From an uncultured Pirellulaceae bacterium (GTDB lineage: Bacteria; Planctomycetota; Planctomycetia; Pirellulales; Pirellulaceae): a stretch of 64,000 nt of DNA. The notes below the pieces were generated by a model. It saw only the letters and a program-made list of their open reading frames with translations, was not told the DNA's origin and did not search any database. Every line of letters starts with the position of its first letter. Position 1 is the stretch's first letter. The DNA lies in the NCBI GenBank assembly GCA_937928555.1, contig CALFWR010000016.1, positions 1-64,000 on the forward strand, given 5' to 3'. This document shows, piece after piece, positions 35,620 to 43,650 of this stretch. Position numbers and translations under genes: made by a program.

Positions 35620-36699
35620 CTACTCCAGGCCCTTTTCGGCCAGGTATCTTTCCACATCCAGTGCCGCCATGCAGCCGGTGCCTGCTGAAGTTACAGCTTG
35701 GCGGTAGTAATCGTCCGCCACGTCACCCGCAGCGTAGACCCCTTCGACACTTGTGTTGGTGCGGAAGGCCTGTGTCCAGATCAGGTAACCTTTATCGTTG
35801 GTTTCCAATTTGCCGGACAGGAACGAAGTATTCGGCGTGTGGCCGATGGCGACGAACATCCCGCCAACATCAAGCTGCGAAACGGAATCGTCTTTTGTGC
35901 TTTTGACTTTCAGTCCGCTGACCAGTTCCATGCCAGAATCAGCGTGGACTTCGCCAAGGACTTCTTCGACGACGGTGTTCCAGAGGATTTCAATTTTCGG
36001 ATGGTCCATGGCCCGTTTCTGCATAATCTGCGAAGCCCGCATCTCGTCGCGGCGGACCAGCATGTAGACTTTTTTGCAGGTTTTGAGATTGGCCAAGTAG
36101 GAGGCTTCTTCGACCGCGGTGTCGCCACCGCCAACGACTGCGACTTCCTTGTTCCAGAACACAGGAAGGGCTCCGTCGCAAACCGCACACGCGCTGACGC
36201 CTTTGTTTTTGTATTTCTCTTCCGACTCAAGGCCAAGATAATTGGCCCGCGCTCCGGTGGCGATGATGATCGTGTGAGTCTCAACCGGGTCGCCGTTGGC
36301 GGGAATGACACGCATCGGCGTCGATTCGAAATCCACATCCACGATGTCGTCCGAGATCACGCGGGTGCCAAAGTTCAACGCCTGCTGCTTCATCAGTTCG
36401 ACCAGTTCAATGCCCTGAACGGCGTAGTGGTACTCGCCGTCTTTCATGTGATCGGGTGCCGGTGGCAGTCCCGAGTGGCGGTCTTTGTCGACGGCGGTTT
36501 CCACAAATTTGCGGACATTGCCAAAAGGAAAGCCGGGGTAGTTCTCGACTTCAGTGGTGTAGGCCAGTTGCCCCAGCGGCCGCATGTGATCCTGGAATGT
36601 GCCTTCGAAGACCAATGGGTTAAGGTTGGCACGAGCTGCGTAAATGGCAGCGGACCATCCTGCAGGACCGCTTCCGATGATGACGACTTTTTCTGGCAC
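35620..36699 (-). CDS. trxB: Thioredoxin reductase
   Basis: A 359-residue FAD/NADPH oxidoreductase that reduces thioredoxin. GSGPAGWSAAIYAARANL is the FAD site, CAVCDG (Cys171/Cys174) the redox centre, GGGDTAVEEASYL the NADPH-binding motif, and YAAGDVADDYYRQAVTSAGTGCMAALD the FAD-binding end. Usual length is about 315-325; the extra residues appear as an insertion at about 70-95 (DKDRHSGLPPAPDHMKDGEYH). That insertion is common in planctomycete TrxB-like proteins, but I cannot verify it. No thioredoxin gene is nearby. It is divergent from the Cys-rich gene at 36753, with a 53-base gap. Confidence 0.93.
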   Translation of the reverse strand: MPEKVVIIGSGPAGWSAAIYAARANLNPLVFEGTFQDHMRPLGQLAYTTEVENYPGFPFGNVRKFVETAVDKDRHSGLPPAPDHMKDGEYHYAVQGIELVELMKQQALNFGTRVISDDIVDVDFESTPMRVIPANGDPVETHTIIIATGARANYLGLESEEKYKNKGVSACAVCDGALPVFWNKEVAVVGGGDTAVEEASYLANLKTCKKVYMLVRRDEMRASQIMQKRAMDHPKIEILWNTVVEEVLGEVHADSGMELVSGLKVKSTKDDSVSQLDVGGMFVAIGHTPNTSFLSGKLETNDKGYLIWTQAFRTNTSVEGVYAAGDVADDYYRQAVTSAGTGCMAALDVERYLAEKGLE

Positions 36700-36752
36700 T
36701 GAATTCTCCGTGCTTGTTCGAAAAGGACTCGGCTGGTTTTTAATCCAGCGAC

Positions 36753-37721
36753 GTGAAAGAATTGCGGATTATAGAAACTGTTGTTCTTCTGGACGACCCG
36801 TCACTGCTGGTTCTTACGTCAATGAAGCGAACTGCCGCGATCCTTGGGCCAACTCCGCCTTTTTTGCGCTGGGCCATCGCCCTGCCCTGCCCGCTGCGGG
36901 ATCTGGAGACAAAGGCCAGCCTGCCCGATGCCACGTTTCGCCAATTGCGATCCCTGCGGGCTTTGTCCGTCGGCGAGCTCGAAGGCCGCGTCAAGGAAGG
37001 GTTCTGTTTGCACCACGACACGATCAACGGGGATTCGCGGCTCGGTTTTCCAGTCGACGAAGTTCTCCAGGCTTACGGCGGCGAGGCGCCGGTTCGGTCG
37101 GCCTGCGATGCGTGCCCGGCAAACGTACCGCTCGATGGTGCGGCCAAAGTCGGCCTGGCGGGTTGCTTTGGTTGGCTGGCGTTTCCCGATGATCAGTCCG
37201 ATGGCACCGGGGAGTTTATGCGTTTGATGCGATGCCAGTCAGACGCGGCGATGGAAGTTCCTTTGGTCGAAGCCTTTCAGCGGGCCACCGATTCGATGCC
37301 GTTTGAGCTTTCGCCGAACTTTGCAGCGACGACGCCGCGCTGGTTCGGAGTTTGGGGCAACGGCAAGTTGGACGGTCGCGATTTGAAGCTACTTGAAAGT
37401 TGCTGCGCCAAAGTCCACAGCAACCAGACGGGTTGGCTGCGGTTTGTTGCCGCGATACGAGCCTGCGCCGAAGGCTCGCTGACGTTGGTAACCGATCTGG
37501 TTCCTCGCGGGTGTTCGGATGGAACATGGTGGACGCTTGAGCCCGCATGCGCGAAGTGCTCGGTCACACGCGATCGGTCGGTTGCGGTTTGTCCTTGCTG
37601 CGGCACGACGGCCAAGCCTTTGCATGAGCGAAAGCTGAAGGTGCTGGGTCTGCGTCCGTATCTTGATTTGCGGCACGTCGTTGGGGACGAGGGTTTGCAA
37701 CGCTTGCGAGACAAGCCCTGA
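36753..37721 (+). CDS. Cys-rich protein with a zinc-ribbon-like end, unknown
   Basis: A 322-residue protein from a GTG at 36753; an ATG at 36822 (MKRTAAILGPTPPF) is an alternative, and neither has a strong ribosome site. CDACPAN (about 116-122) is followed by LEPACAKCSVTRDRSVAVCPCCGTTAKPLHERK (about 262-295). The latter has CxxC and CxCC pairs with spacing like a zinc ribbon. There is no signal peptide. The middle (SQTGEFMRLMRCQSDAAMEVP, GVWGNGKLDGRD) has no known match. It shares a promoter region with trxB. I do not recognise it beyond the metal-binding look; R1 copy D follows its stop. Confidence 0.6.
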   Translation: MKELRIIETVVLLDDPSLLVLTSMKRTAAILGPTPPFLRWAIALPCPLRDLETKASLPDATFRQLRSLRALSVGELEGRVKEGFCLHHDTINGDSRLGFPVDEVLQAYGGEAPVRSACDACPANVPLDGAAKVGLAGCFGWLAFPDDQSDGTGEFMRLMRCQSDAAMEVPLVEAFQRATDSMPFELSPNFAATTPRWFGVWGNGKLDGRDLKLLESCCAKVHSNQTGWLRFVAAIRACAEGSLTLVTDLVPRGCSDGTWWTLEPACAKCSVTRDRSVAVCPCCGTTAKPLHERKLKVLGLRPYLDLRHVVGDEGLQRLRDKP

Positions 37722-37817
37722 GTCGTTGGCGGTAACGCATCCAATCGTGTCGAGCGTCTGTGTCGTTCCGGCGACTGGTGGGGTTGTGCTGGGCAAATTG
37801 GTGCTTTTTCCCATTAG

Positions 37818-38004
37818 CCCGGATTATTCACGAGGCGTGGGCGTCAGAATCAGTTGAGACAGTGATCCGCGACTCTGATGCGATCAAACGATTGCTGTGG
37901 TTTTCATCTACCGAATGACTCAATTTTCTTGTTAAAGTTCAGCTTTTCCCTCGCTCCTGTTGGCCAGACGTAGAGTCAACGCCCGTCGTCGTGAATAATC
38001 CGGG
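37818..38004 (-). repeat. R1 repeat, copy D (187 bp, minus orientation)
   Basis: CCCGGATTATTCACGAGGCG at left, GTCGTCGTGAATAATCCGGG at right (the reverse of A, B, C). ATTAG flanks it on both sides, a clean 5-bp duplication. It sits between the Cys-rich gene and the MerR/TPR gene. Confidence 0.92.
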
Positions 38005-38106
38005 ATTAGAATCGCACCGGCTTTACTTCGGCACTTGCGTGCAGAGGTTGGAAAAAGTTATGACTATCACTGATTCCCAATCCCCAATCCGCCTTTCCCC
38101 ATTCCA

Positions 38107-39306
38107 ATGCCCGAGCCTGTCCCACAAATCCCGCTGCGGCTTCATGAGGAAACGATTCTCTACGGAAAATACGTCGCGGTGTACGGAAGATTGGGCGGGA
38201 TGAGCCGCAAGGAGTTTGGACGATTGCTGGAATCCAAAGGCGGCGCGTTGGTGGACTTGGCCGATGCGAGGTTGGATCTTGTGGTGATCGGCGCCGAAAG
38301 CCAGGGGCGAACGTCGATTTCTGACACAGCCGAAACGGTCACTGAAACGGGGCTGTGGGAATCGCTGGGATTCGTCGAGCCCGAGTCGGTGACGGGCCGC
38401 TTGTACACCCCGGCGATGTTGGCAGAACTGTTGTCCGTTCCGGTGTCGACGGTGCGGCGTTGGTATCGACGCGAGTTGATCAAGCCGGTGCATCAGTTCA
38501 AAAAGCTTCCCTACTTTGATTTTGAAGAAGTGGCTTCGGCGCGGCGGATTGCGAGGCTGATCGATTCCGGGCAATCGCCGGCGGCTATCGAATCCCGTTT
38601 GTCGGACTTGGCCAAAGAAGGTGGAGGTCGTCGATCGCTTTCGCAGCTTTCGATCATTGTTCAGGGGAAAGACATCCTGCTGCGTCAGGGAGATGGCTTG
38701 ATTGAGCCCGGTGGTCAGCAGTTGTTGGACTTCGAACCCGGCGCCGAATCCGCTTCAGCCGTTTCCTCATTTGGTAGCACTCAGGACGATGCACCGACGA
38801 CAATCGGGTTTCCGTTGCTTGACGATTCCGGCAACGATCGTGAGTTGAGCGGCGGGGACCTGCTCGAGTTGGCGATTGATTTCGAAGACGATGGCGACGT
38901 GGCGGCGGCGATTGGTTGCTATCGGACGTTGCTGATGGTTGACGGTCCCAAAGCCGATTTGGTGTTTCGCGTGGCGGAGCTTTTGTATCAGAGCGGTGAT
39001 TTGAATGCCGCGCGGGAGCGGTACTACCAGGCGATCGAGCTTGAGCCATCGTTTGTCGAAGCCCGAGCGAGTCTTGGTTGTGTGCTGATGGAGCTTGGTG
39101 AAAGCGAACTTGCGATTTCGTCTTTTCAGGGTGCTCTGGACCAGCATCAGAACTACCCCGACGTGCATTTTCATCTGGCCAAAATTTTCACCGAAGCCGG
39201 CCGCAACGCAGAAGCCATTGGGCATTGGGAGTCTTTCTTGCAGTTGGCACCGCGCAGTCCCTGGGCCGAAGAGGCGCGGGCGGAGCTGGAGAGACTCGAG
39301 ACGTAA
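38107..39306 (+). CDS. BRCT-like / MerR-HTH / TPR fusion protein
   Basis: A 399-residue cytosolic protein in three parts. Residues about 12-66 ([29 protein letters not shown]...DLVVIG) look like a BRCT domain. Residues about 98-175 ([53 protein letters not shown]) are a MerR-type winged helix for DNA binding. Residues about 256-399 form at least three TPR units ([68 protein letters not shown]). Such fusions are reported as planctomycete BRCT/MerR/TPR proteins, but I have not checked. A DNA-damage- or stress-related regulator is possible. ATG 38107 is usable; a very short gap precedes hslV. Confidence 0.82.
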   Translation: MPEPVPQIPLRLHEETILYGKYVAVYGRLGGMSRKEFGRLLESKGGALVDLADARLDLVVIGAESQGRTSISDTAETVTETGLWESLGFVEPESVTGRLYTPAMLAELLSVPVSTVRRWYRRELIKPVHQFKKLPYFDFEEVASARRIARLIDSGQSPAAIESRLSDLAKEGGGRRSLSQLSIIVQGKDILLRQGDGLIEPGGQQLLDFEPGAESASAVSSFGSTQDDAPTTIGFPLLDDSGNDRELSGGDLLELAIDFEDDGDVAAAIGCYRTLLMVDGPKADLVFRVAELLYQSGDLNAARERYYQAIELEPSFVEARASLGCVLMELGESELAISSFQGALDQHQNYPDVHFHLAKIFTEAGRNAEAIGHWESFLQLAPRSPWAEEARAELERLET

Positions 39307-39338
39307 CGCTGCATTCATTTTTCGCTACAATCTGGCTC

Positions 39339-39875
39339 ATGAAAATTCACGCAACAACAATTCTCTGTGTCGAAAAAAACGGGCAGGTCGCCATCGGCGG
39401 CGACGGGCAGGTGACCTTGGGCAATGCCATCATGAAGGGCGATGCCATGAAGATCCGCAAATTGCTTGACGGCAAAGTCCTGGTGGGCTTTGCCGGAAGC
39501 AGCGCCGACGCGTTTGCCTTGATGGAACGATACCAAGGTTACCTCAAAGATTCGCCCAAGAATATCACTCGAGCCGCGACCGAACTGGCCAAACAGTGGC
39601 GGACTGACAAAGCTCTCCGCCAGTTGGAGGCTTTGTTGATCACCACCGACGGCACAACCATTCTGCTTGTCAGCGGAACCGGAGACGTGATTCAGCCAAC
39701 TGATGGGATCGCGGGAATCGGTTCGGGTGGTAATTATGCGATCGCTGCCGCCAAAGCCCTCAAGGCGCACAGCACCCTGTCAGCCGCCGAGATTGTTCGT
39801 GAAAGTTTGACGATCGCTGGCGGAATTGACATCTACACCAATACCAATATCGTCGTCGAGACGATCGACGCTTAG
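39339..39875 (+). CDS. hslV: ATP-dependent protease subunit HslV
   Basis: A 178-residue proteasome-like threonine protease. The ATG at 39339 gives [29 protein letters not shown]; the longer frame overlaps the neighbour. The mature protein should begin at the first Thr of TTIL, with the conserved Lys in [29 protein letters not shown] and [33 protein letters not shown] match the family. It forms double hexamers with the HslU ATPase, absent from the window. It starts 33 bases after the BRCT/MerR/TPR stop, so they may share a transcript. R1 copy E follows directly. Confidence 0.95.
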   Translation: MKIHATTILCVEKNGQVAIGGDGQVTLGNAIMKGDAMKIRKLLDGKVLVGFAGSSADAFALMERYQGYLKDSPKNITRAATELAKQWRTDKALRQLEALLITTDGTTILLVSGTGDVIQPTDGIAGIGSGGNYAIAAAKALKAHSTLSAAEIVRESLTIAGGIDIYTNTNIVVETIDA

Positions 39876-39895
39876 GGATGCTGGACTTGTATTAC

Positions 39896-40082
39896 CCCGG
39901 ATTATTCACGACGAAGGGCGTTGATTCTACGTCTGGCCAACAAGAGCAAGGGAAAAGCTGAACTTTAACAAGAAAATTGAGTCATCCGGTAGATGAAAAC
40001 CACAGCGATCGTTTGATCGCATCAGAGTCGCGGATCACTGTCTCAACTGATTCTGACGCCCACGCCTCGTGAATAATCTGGG
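39896..40082 (+). repeat. R1 repeat, copy E (187 bp)
   Basis: CCCGGATTATTCACGACGAA to CTCGTGAATAATCTGGG. The flanks (ATTAC and ATCAA) do not match well, so the target duplication has decayed or never formed. Confidence 0.85.
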
Positions 40083-40452
40083 ATCAATGGGAGCGATCCG
40101 AGGCACGGGTTGCCGACCCAAAATAACGCCCACCGACGCGGTCCGAGCGATTTGGCTACGCCATCGCTCACGAGCCACTTCTTTCACGTCGCATCAAGTG
40201 GATTCGTCTACCGTGACCGACCAAGTCGCGACCAAGCACGACGAAATGCGGCGACAGCTTTTGGTTTTGGATTCCATCGCTTTCAACGGCCGTCGTCGCA
40301 TAAAAGGCAGTGCTCACAAGACCCACATCTCACCAGCGATACGACTTCTCACCAGCGATACGACTTGGCATCGGCGAAGCAATGACTGTCGAAGTGGATT
40401 TCATCCGAAATGCTCCGGGAGCAGGGAGTTCCGGCGAATCACGCTGCCTTAA
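40083..40452. other. 370-base segment between two same-orientation R1 copies
   Basis: No gene supported: the reading frames here are short, have poor starts and lack a ribosome site. It contains a tandem direct repeat of the 17-mer CACCAGCGATACGACTT (about 40331-40366). Flanked by R1 copies E and F, both plus orientation. Confidence 0.4.
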
Positions 40453-40639
40453 CCCGGATTATTCACGACGACGGGCGTTGATTCTACGTCTGGCCAACAG
40501 CAGCAAGGGAAAAACTGAATTTCAACAAGAAATGCAAATCATCCAGTAGATGAAAACCACAGCGATCGTTTCATCGCATCAGAGCTGCGGATCACTGTCT
40601 CAGCTGATTCTGACGCCCACGCCTCGTGAATAATCCGGC
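40453..40639 (+). repeat. R1 repeat, copy F (187 bp)
   Basis: CCCGGATTATTCACGACGAC to CTCGTGAATAATCCGGC (last base changed). CTTAA flanks both ends, a 5-bp duplication. Confidence 0.9.
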
Positions 40640-40825
40640 CTTAATCAGCCCGGTTAACGTGCATCGATTGCTCAGCCTCGTTCTGCGGCCAACAACAAGG
40701 CAACGCTAGCAAGGGTTGGCGGGTAGCTGATATTTGTGTAGCCACCCTGTCGTCATAAGATGAGTTTTTGGCAGCTATCGGGCCGGCATTGGGCCTGTTC
40801 GACATCAGAGTGGAGATGTGTTGAT

Positions 40826-41632
40826 ATGAGTACCCGCGTAAAAGGCAATCGTCGTTCGTTCTCGCAGCTGTTTCGCGGTGATTCGTCGCCCGAGTCGAAC
40901 AACGAGGCGGTCGAATATGACTTTCCGGACGCCAGCAATAAAGCCGTGCCAAGCCCGTTTCGGTTTCAGATCGATCACGACAACCTATTGTCGGAACTGG
41001 GGGCAAAGTATCAACCTTCCAAGCGGCATCACAACTATTTGATCTATTACTGGAAGCATTTTCGGGACATTCGTTTGCAGGTCGAACGTGTACTGGAGAT
41101 TGGTGTCCAGACGGACCGCTGCCTGAAGATGTGGGAAGAGTTTTTCCCAAATGCGACGATCTATGGAGCTGACATTGACCCGCTTTGCAAGGCTTTCGAA
41201 GGGGACCGCCGCAAGGTGTTCATAGGTGATCAGGGAGATCATCAGTTTTGCCGCAGTTTGGTGTCAGCCGCCGGCGGCGCGTTCGATATCATCATTGACG
41301 ACGGAAGCCATCTGGTTGAGCACCAGATCAAGAGCTTCAACTGGTTGTTTCCGGCTCTGACCGATCACGGGATCTACGTGATGGAGGATACCGGCGGCGC
41401 GGTGGGCGACGTTGAGCTCAAGACCATCAGCAGCTTGCGAAAGCTGGTCGACAACATCATGTATTGGCCTGAGGATTACCGTCCCGAAGACTGGGGCTAT
41501 CTGTCAGAGTTCGACGATGCGGCATCGTGGGCCGACCACAATATTATTGGGGCGTCGTTTTACCGTTGGATCGCGTTTGTAATGCGAGGCAACAACCCGG
41601 GTGACAACGCGTTTCTTCACAAGAAAACTTAA
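40826..41632 (+). CDS. Class I SAM-dependent methyltransferase (CmcI/macrocin-type)
   Basis: A 268-residue soluble protein. The ATG at 40826 (MSTRVKGNRRSF) has GGAG ten bases upstream. VERVLEIGVQTDRCLKMWEEFFPNATIYGADIDPLC has motif I and the acidic end of β2 (ADID) that bind SAM. FDIIIDDGSHLVEHQ holds the Asp-Asp-His triad typical of the CmcI/TylF O-methyltransferase-like family. There is no membrane segment. The N-terminal 60 residues (NNEAVEYDFPDASNK) are unassigned. Substrate is unknown; sugars, lipids or secondary metabolites are all possible. R1 copies F and G flank it. Confidence 0.8.
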   Translation: MSTRVKGNRRSFSQLFRGDSSPESNNEAVEYDFPDASNKAVPSPFRFQIDHDNLLSELGAKYQPSKRHHNYLIYYWKHFRDIRLQVERVLEIGVQTDRCLKMWEEFFPNATIYGADIDPLCKAFEGDRRKVFIGDQGDHQFCRSLVSAAGGAFDIIIDDGSHLVEHQIKSFNWLFPALTDHGIYVMEDTGGAVGDVELKTISSLRKLVDNIMYWPEDYRPEDWGYLSEFDDAASWADHNIIGASFYRWIAFVMRGNNPGDNAFLHKKT

Positions 41633-41648
41633 TCCCACTAACACTTAC

Positions 41649-41835
41649 CCCGGATTATTCACGAGGCGTGGGCGTCAGAATCAGTTGAGACAGTGATCCG
41701 CGTCTCTGATGCGATGAAACGATCGCCGTGGTTTTCATCTACCGGATGATTTACATTTCTTGTTGAAGTTCAGCTTTTCCCTTGCTCCCGTTGGCCAGAC
41801 GTAGAATCAACGCCCGTCGTCGTGAATAATCCGGG
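41649..41835 (-). repeat. R1 repeat, copy G (187 bp, minus orientation)
   Basis: CCCGGATTATTCACGAGGCG to GTCGTCGTGAATAATCCGGG. Its right end joins directly to a partial R1b element, and the flanks (CTTAC, TTCAT) do not match. Confidence 0.85.
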
Positions 41836-41836
41836 T

Positions 41837-41938
41837 TCATCAACGAGGTGAACCGAAATCTGGGCGACAATCCAGCTTTGACCTTCGCGTCAGTGAGGCT
41901 CAATTCAAATCAACGCCCGTCGTCGTGAATCATTCCGG
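41837..41938 (-). repeat. Partial R1b (102 bp) joined to R1 copy G
   Basis: TTCATCAACGAGGTGAACC ... GTCGTCGTGAATCATTCCGG equals the reverse complement of the first 102 bases of R1b at 52703-52804, with about 5 differences. Its other half is missing and is replaced by R1 copy G. Confidence 0.8.
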
Positions 41939-41981
41939 TTCATGGAAGTTGCCAAAGCCGCTGGAGGTAAGCTTCTGGGGC

Positions 41982-42335
41982 TCAGGCAAGTCGAAGCGAT
42001 TCGGCGGCTCGGACGCCGGCCAGCAAGCTGCTGTAGATCGCCACGCCGATCACGAGCATTGGGCTTACTCGTTCAAGGCCTCCATACCAGCACATTACTG
42101 CAAACGGGCTGACTGCGAACGAGGCAACCGTCGTGTAGATCGCTGCCCGCCAAAAACCCAAAACGCAGCTCTTTTTTCCCGGCAGCGTCGCATGTGCCGC
42201 AAGAGGTCCGAAAAGTGGCGGACAGCAGACGATCGCATAAAGCAGGCCTGCGTTGTTGACCGCGAACACGATGCAGCAGGCCGTGACACCGGCCAGCAAA
42301 TGCCCAACGCTGAACTTTCTCGAGCTTTTAACCAT
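41982..42335 (-). CDS. Small integral membrane protein
   Basis: A 117-residue protein with three hydrophobic segments (LLAGVTACCIVFAVNNAGLLYAIV, IYTTVASFAVSPFAVMCWYG, VIGVAIYSSLLAG). The N-terminal FSVGHLLAGVTACCIVFAV is like the short N-terminal module seen in many planctomycete membrane proteins. It starts 52 bases downstream of the GspM-like stop and is on the same strand; it may be the last gene of the secretion operon or only a neighbour. No known function. Confidence 0.6.
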   Translation of the reverse strand: MVKSSRKFSVGHLLAGVTACCIVFAVNNAGLLYAIVCCPPLFGPLAAHATLPGKKSCVLGFWRAAIYTTVASFAVSPFAVMCWYGGLERVSPMLVIGVAIYSSLLAGVRAAESLRLA

Positions 42336-42387
42336 GAGCAGCGGCGACGAAATGCATGCGATCGTGGGCCCCCGTCACGCTGCCACC

Positions 42388-43650
42388 CTACAGCAGCGGT
42401 TCGCTTAACTTGCTGCCACGTTCGAAGCGAAGCAGCTTGCCATCGACTTCGATTGTGACGGTGGAACCATCGATTGACCGCACGACCCACTTTTGATCGT
42501 CCAGATCGAACTTATCGCCGGCCTTGAGATACATCGACTCAAGCTTGGGAGAACGGGTAACGATCAGCGCCTTGCGGACTCCATCGACGCCTTGTACCAA
42601 ACCGTTCACGTACGTCTGGGTCGCGACCTTGGCGGGCGGATCAGGTGGTTTCGTGTTTCCCTTCTTGTTACTGACGGGCTTTTCCACGAAAGAAATCTCG
42701 AATGGAAGCTCAAACGTTTTCGCCGGCAATCCATCGTCACGAACCAGCACCTTGAAGTCATACTTGCCCTTTTCCTGTGGAGGAATTGTGAGCGTGATAT
42801 CGCGAACCGATGCCGATTTGGGCTGTTCGGAAAGGCTGGCACTCTGGACCGATGAATCGAGTAACTCAAACGAAAGCAGATCGTCCCTGTCAACGTCCTT
42901 GGCACGCAGCTTAACTTTGCCTTCGTTGCCAACGTAGAATTCCCGTTTGCGGGGTTTCTCGAGCACGGGTTGATTGTTTGCGGGTCCGAAAATGTTTCGC
43001 TCCAGAACCAGTTGAAACTCTTCGACGGACCGTGAATCGTTGGTGTAAACCGGGAACTGATCGACGCTCTCGGGGCCATCGACCAGTGAAAGGACTTCGC
43101 TTTCCAAAGTCAACTGGAGTTCGCCGGTCAAAACCATTTTGCCTCCGGGCGCCTTTTTTCGCAGCGGCTTGATGACAAGCTGATTGAGCCTGTGCAGGTG
43201 ATCTGCTCGGTAATATTCGTTCAGGAACGAGACCAGTTGAGGCAATGTCGCTTTGGGGCGGACGGTAAAACGGATGCTTTTACCGACAAGGTTGCCTTCG
43301 TATTTGATTTGGTCGTCGTCACGAATGCTGGTGCCATTGTGCGTCATGCCCGAATCCGACACGAGTTTGTTGAGCCACGTGCGGTAGTCGTTTTTCGCTG
43401 TCTGGGTAACCGAAGGCAAGCTGGTGGAACGATAGTAGCTTTGTCGCCGACGAGCCTTGAGGCCCTGGTGGAATTTGTCTTCTTCGGCTGAAATCTGCGA
43501 GACCAAGCCAGTGATCTGGATTGAGTTTTCGTTGTAGCGGTCGAGAAACCAAAATCCCACGTACGCAAGGATCGCAATCGGAAGCAGCGAACCGACAAAC
43601 AGTGCCAGCTTTTGCTCTCGAGCTGAAAGGCTTTTGTACCAATCCATCAT
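42388..43650 (-). CDS. Type II secretion GspM/PilO-like protein with GspC/PilP-like end
   Basis: A 420-residue inner membrane protein. A basic N-terminal (LSAREQKLAL) and one membrane segment (about 18-36) are followed by a PilO/GspM-type periplasmic coiled region (about 40-195). A linker with ERNIFGP, a phrase found in PilP/GspC-type proteins, leads to a β domain (about 230-335). The end (about 355-420, TYVNGLVQGVDGVRKALIV ... FERGSKLSEPLL) looks like a GspC homology region that in known systems binds the secretin. The start overlaps the upstream gene by 4 bases (ATGA), showing translational coupling with the PilM/PilN-like gene. Confidence 0.75.
   Translation of the reverse strand: MMDWYKSLSAREQKLALFVGSLLPIAILAYVGFWFLDRYNENSIQITGLVSQISAEEDKFHQGLKARRRQSYYRSTSLPSVTQTAKNDYRTWLNKLVSDSGMTHNGTSIRDDDQIKYEGNLVGKSIRFTVRPKATLPQLVSFLNEYYRADHLHRLNQLVIKPLRKKAPGGKMVLTGELQLTLESEVLSLVDGPESVDQFPVYTNDSRSVEEFQLVLERNIFGPANNQPVLEKPRKREFYVGNEGKVKLRAKDVDRDDLLSFELLDSSVQSASLSEQPKSASVRDITLTIPPQEKGKYDFKVLVRDDGLPAKTFELPFEISFVEKPVSNKKGNTKPPDPPAKVATQTYVNGLVQGVDGVRKALIVTRSPKLESMYLKAGDKFDLDDQKWVVRSIDGSTVTIEVDGKLLRFERGSKLSEPLL

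Noticed and set aside
40331-40366. Possible CRISPR-like array (CACCAGCGATACGACTT twice)
   Set aside because: Only two adjacent copies with no spacer of uniform length and no cas gene; it is a simple tandem duplication.
40069-40549. Several small frames over R1 copies E and F (for example one containing ALILRLANSSKGKTEF)
   Set aside because: The similar peptides at each R1 copy come from the repeated DNA; they stop early and lack starts, so they are not genes.
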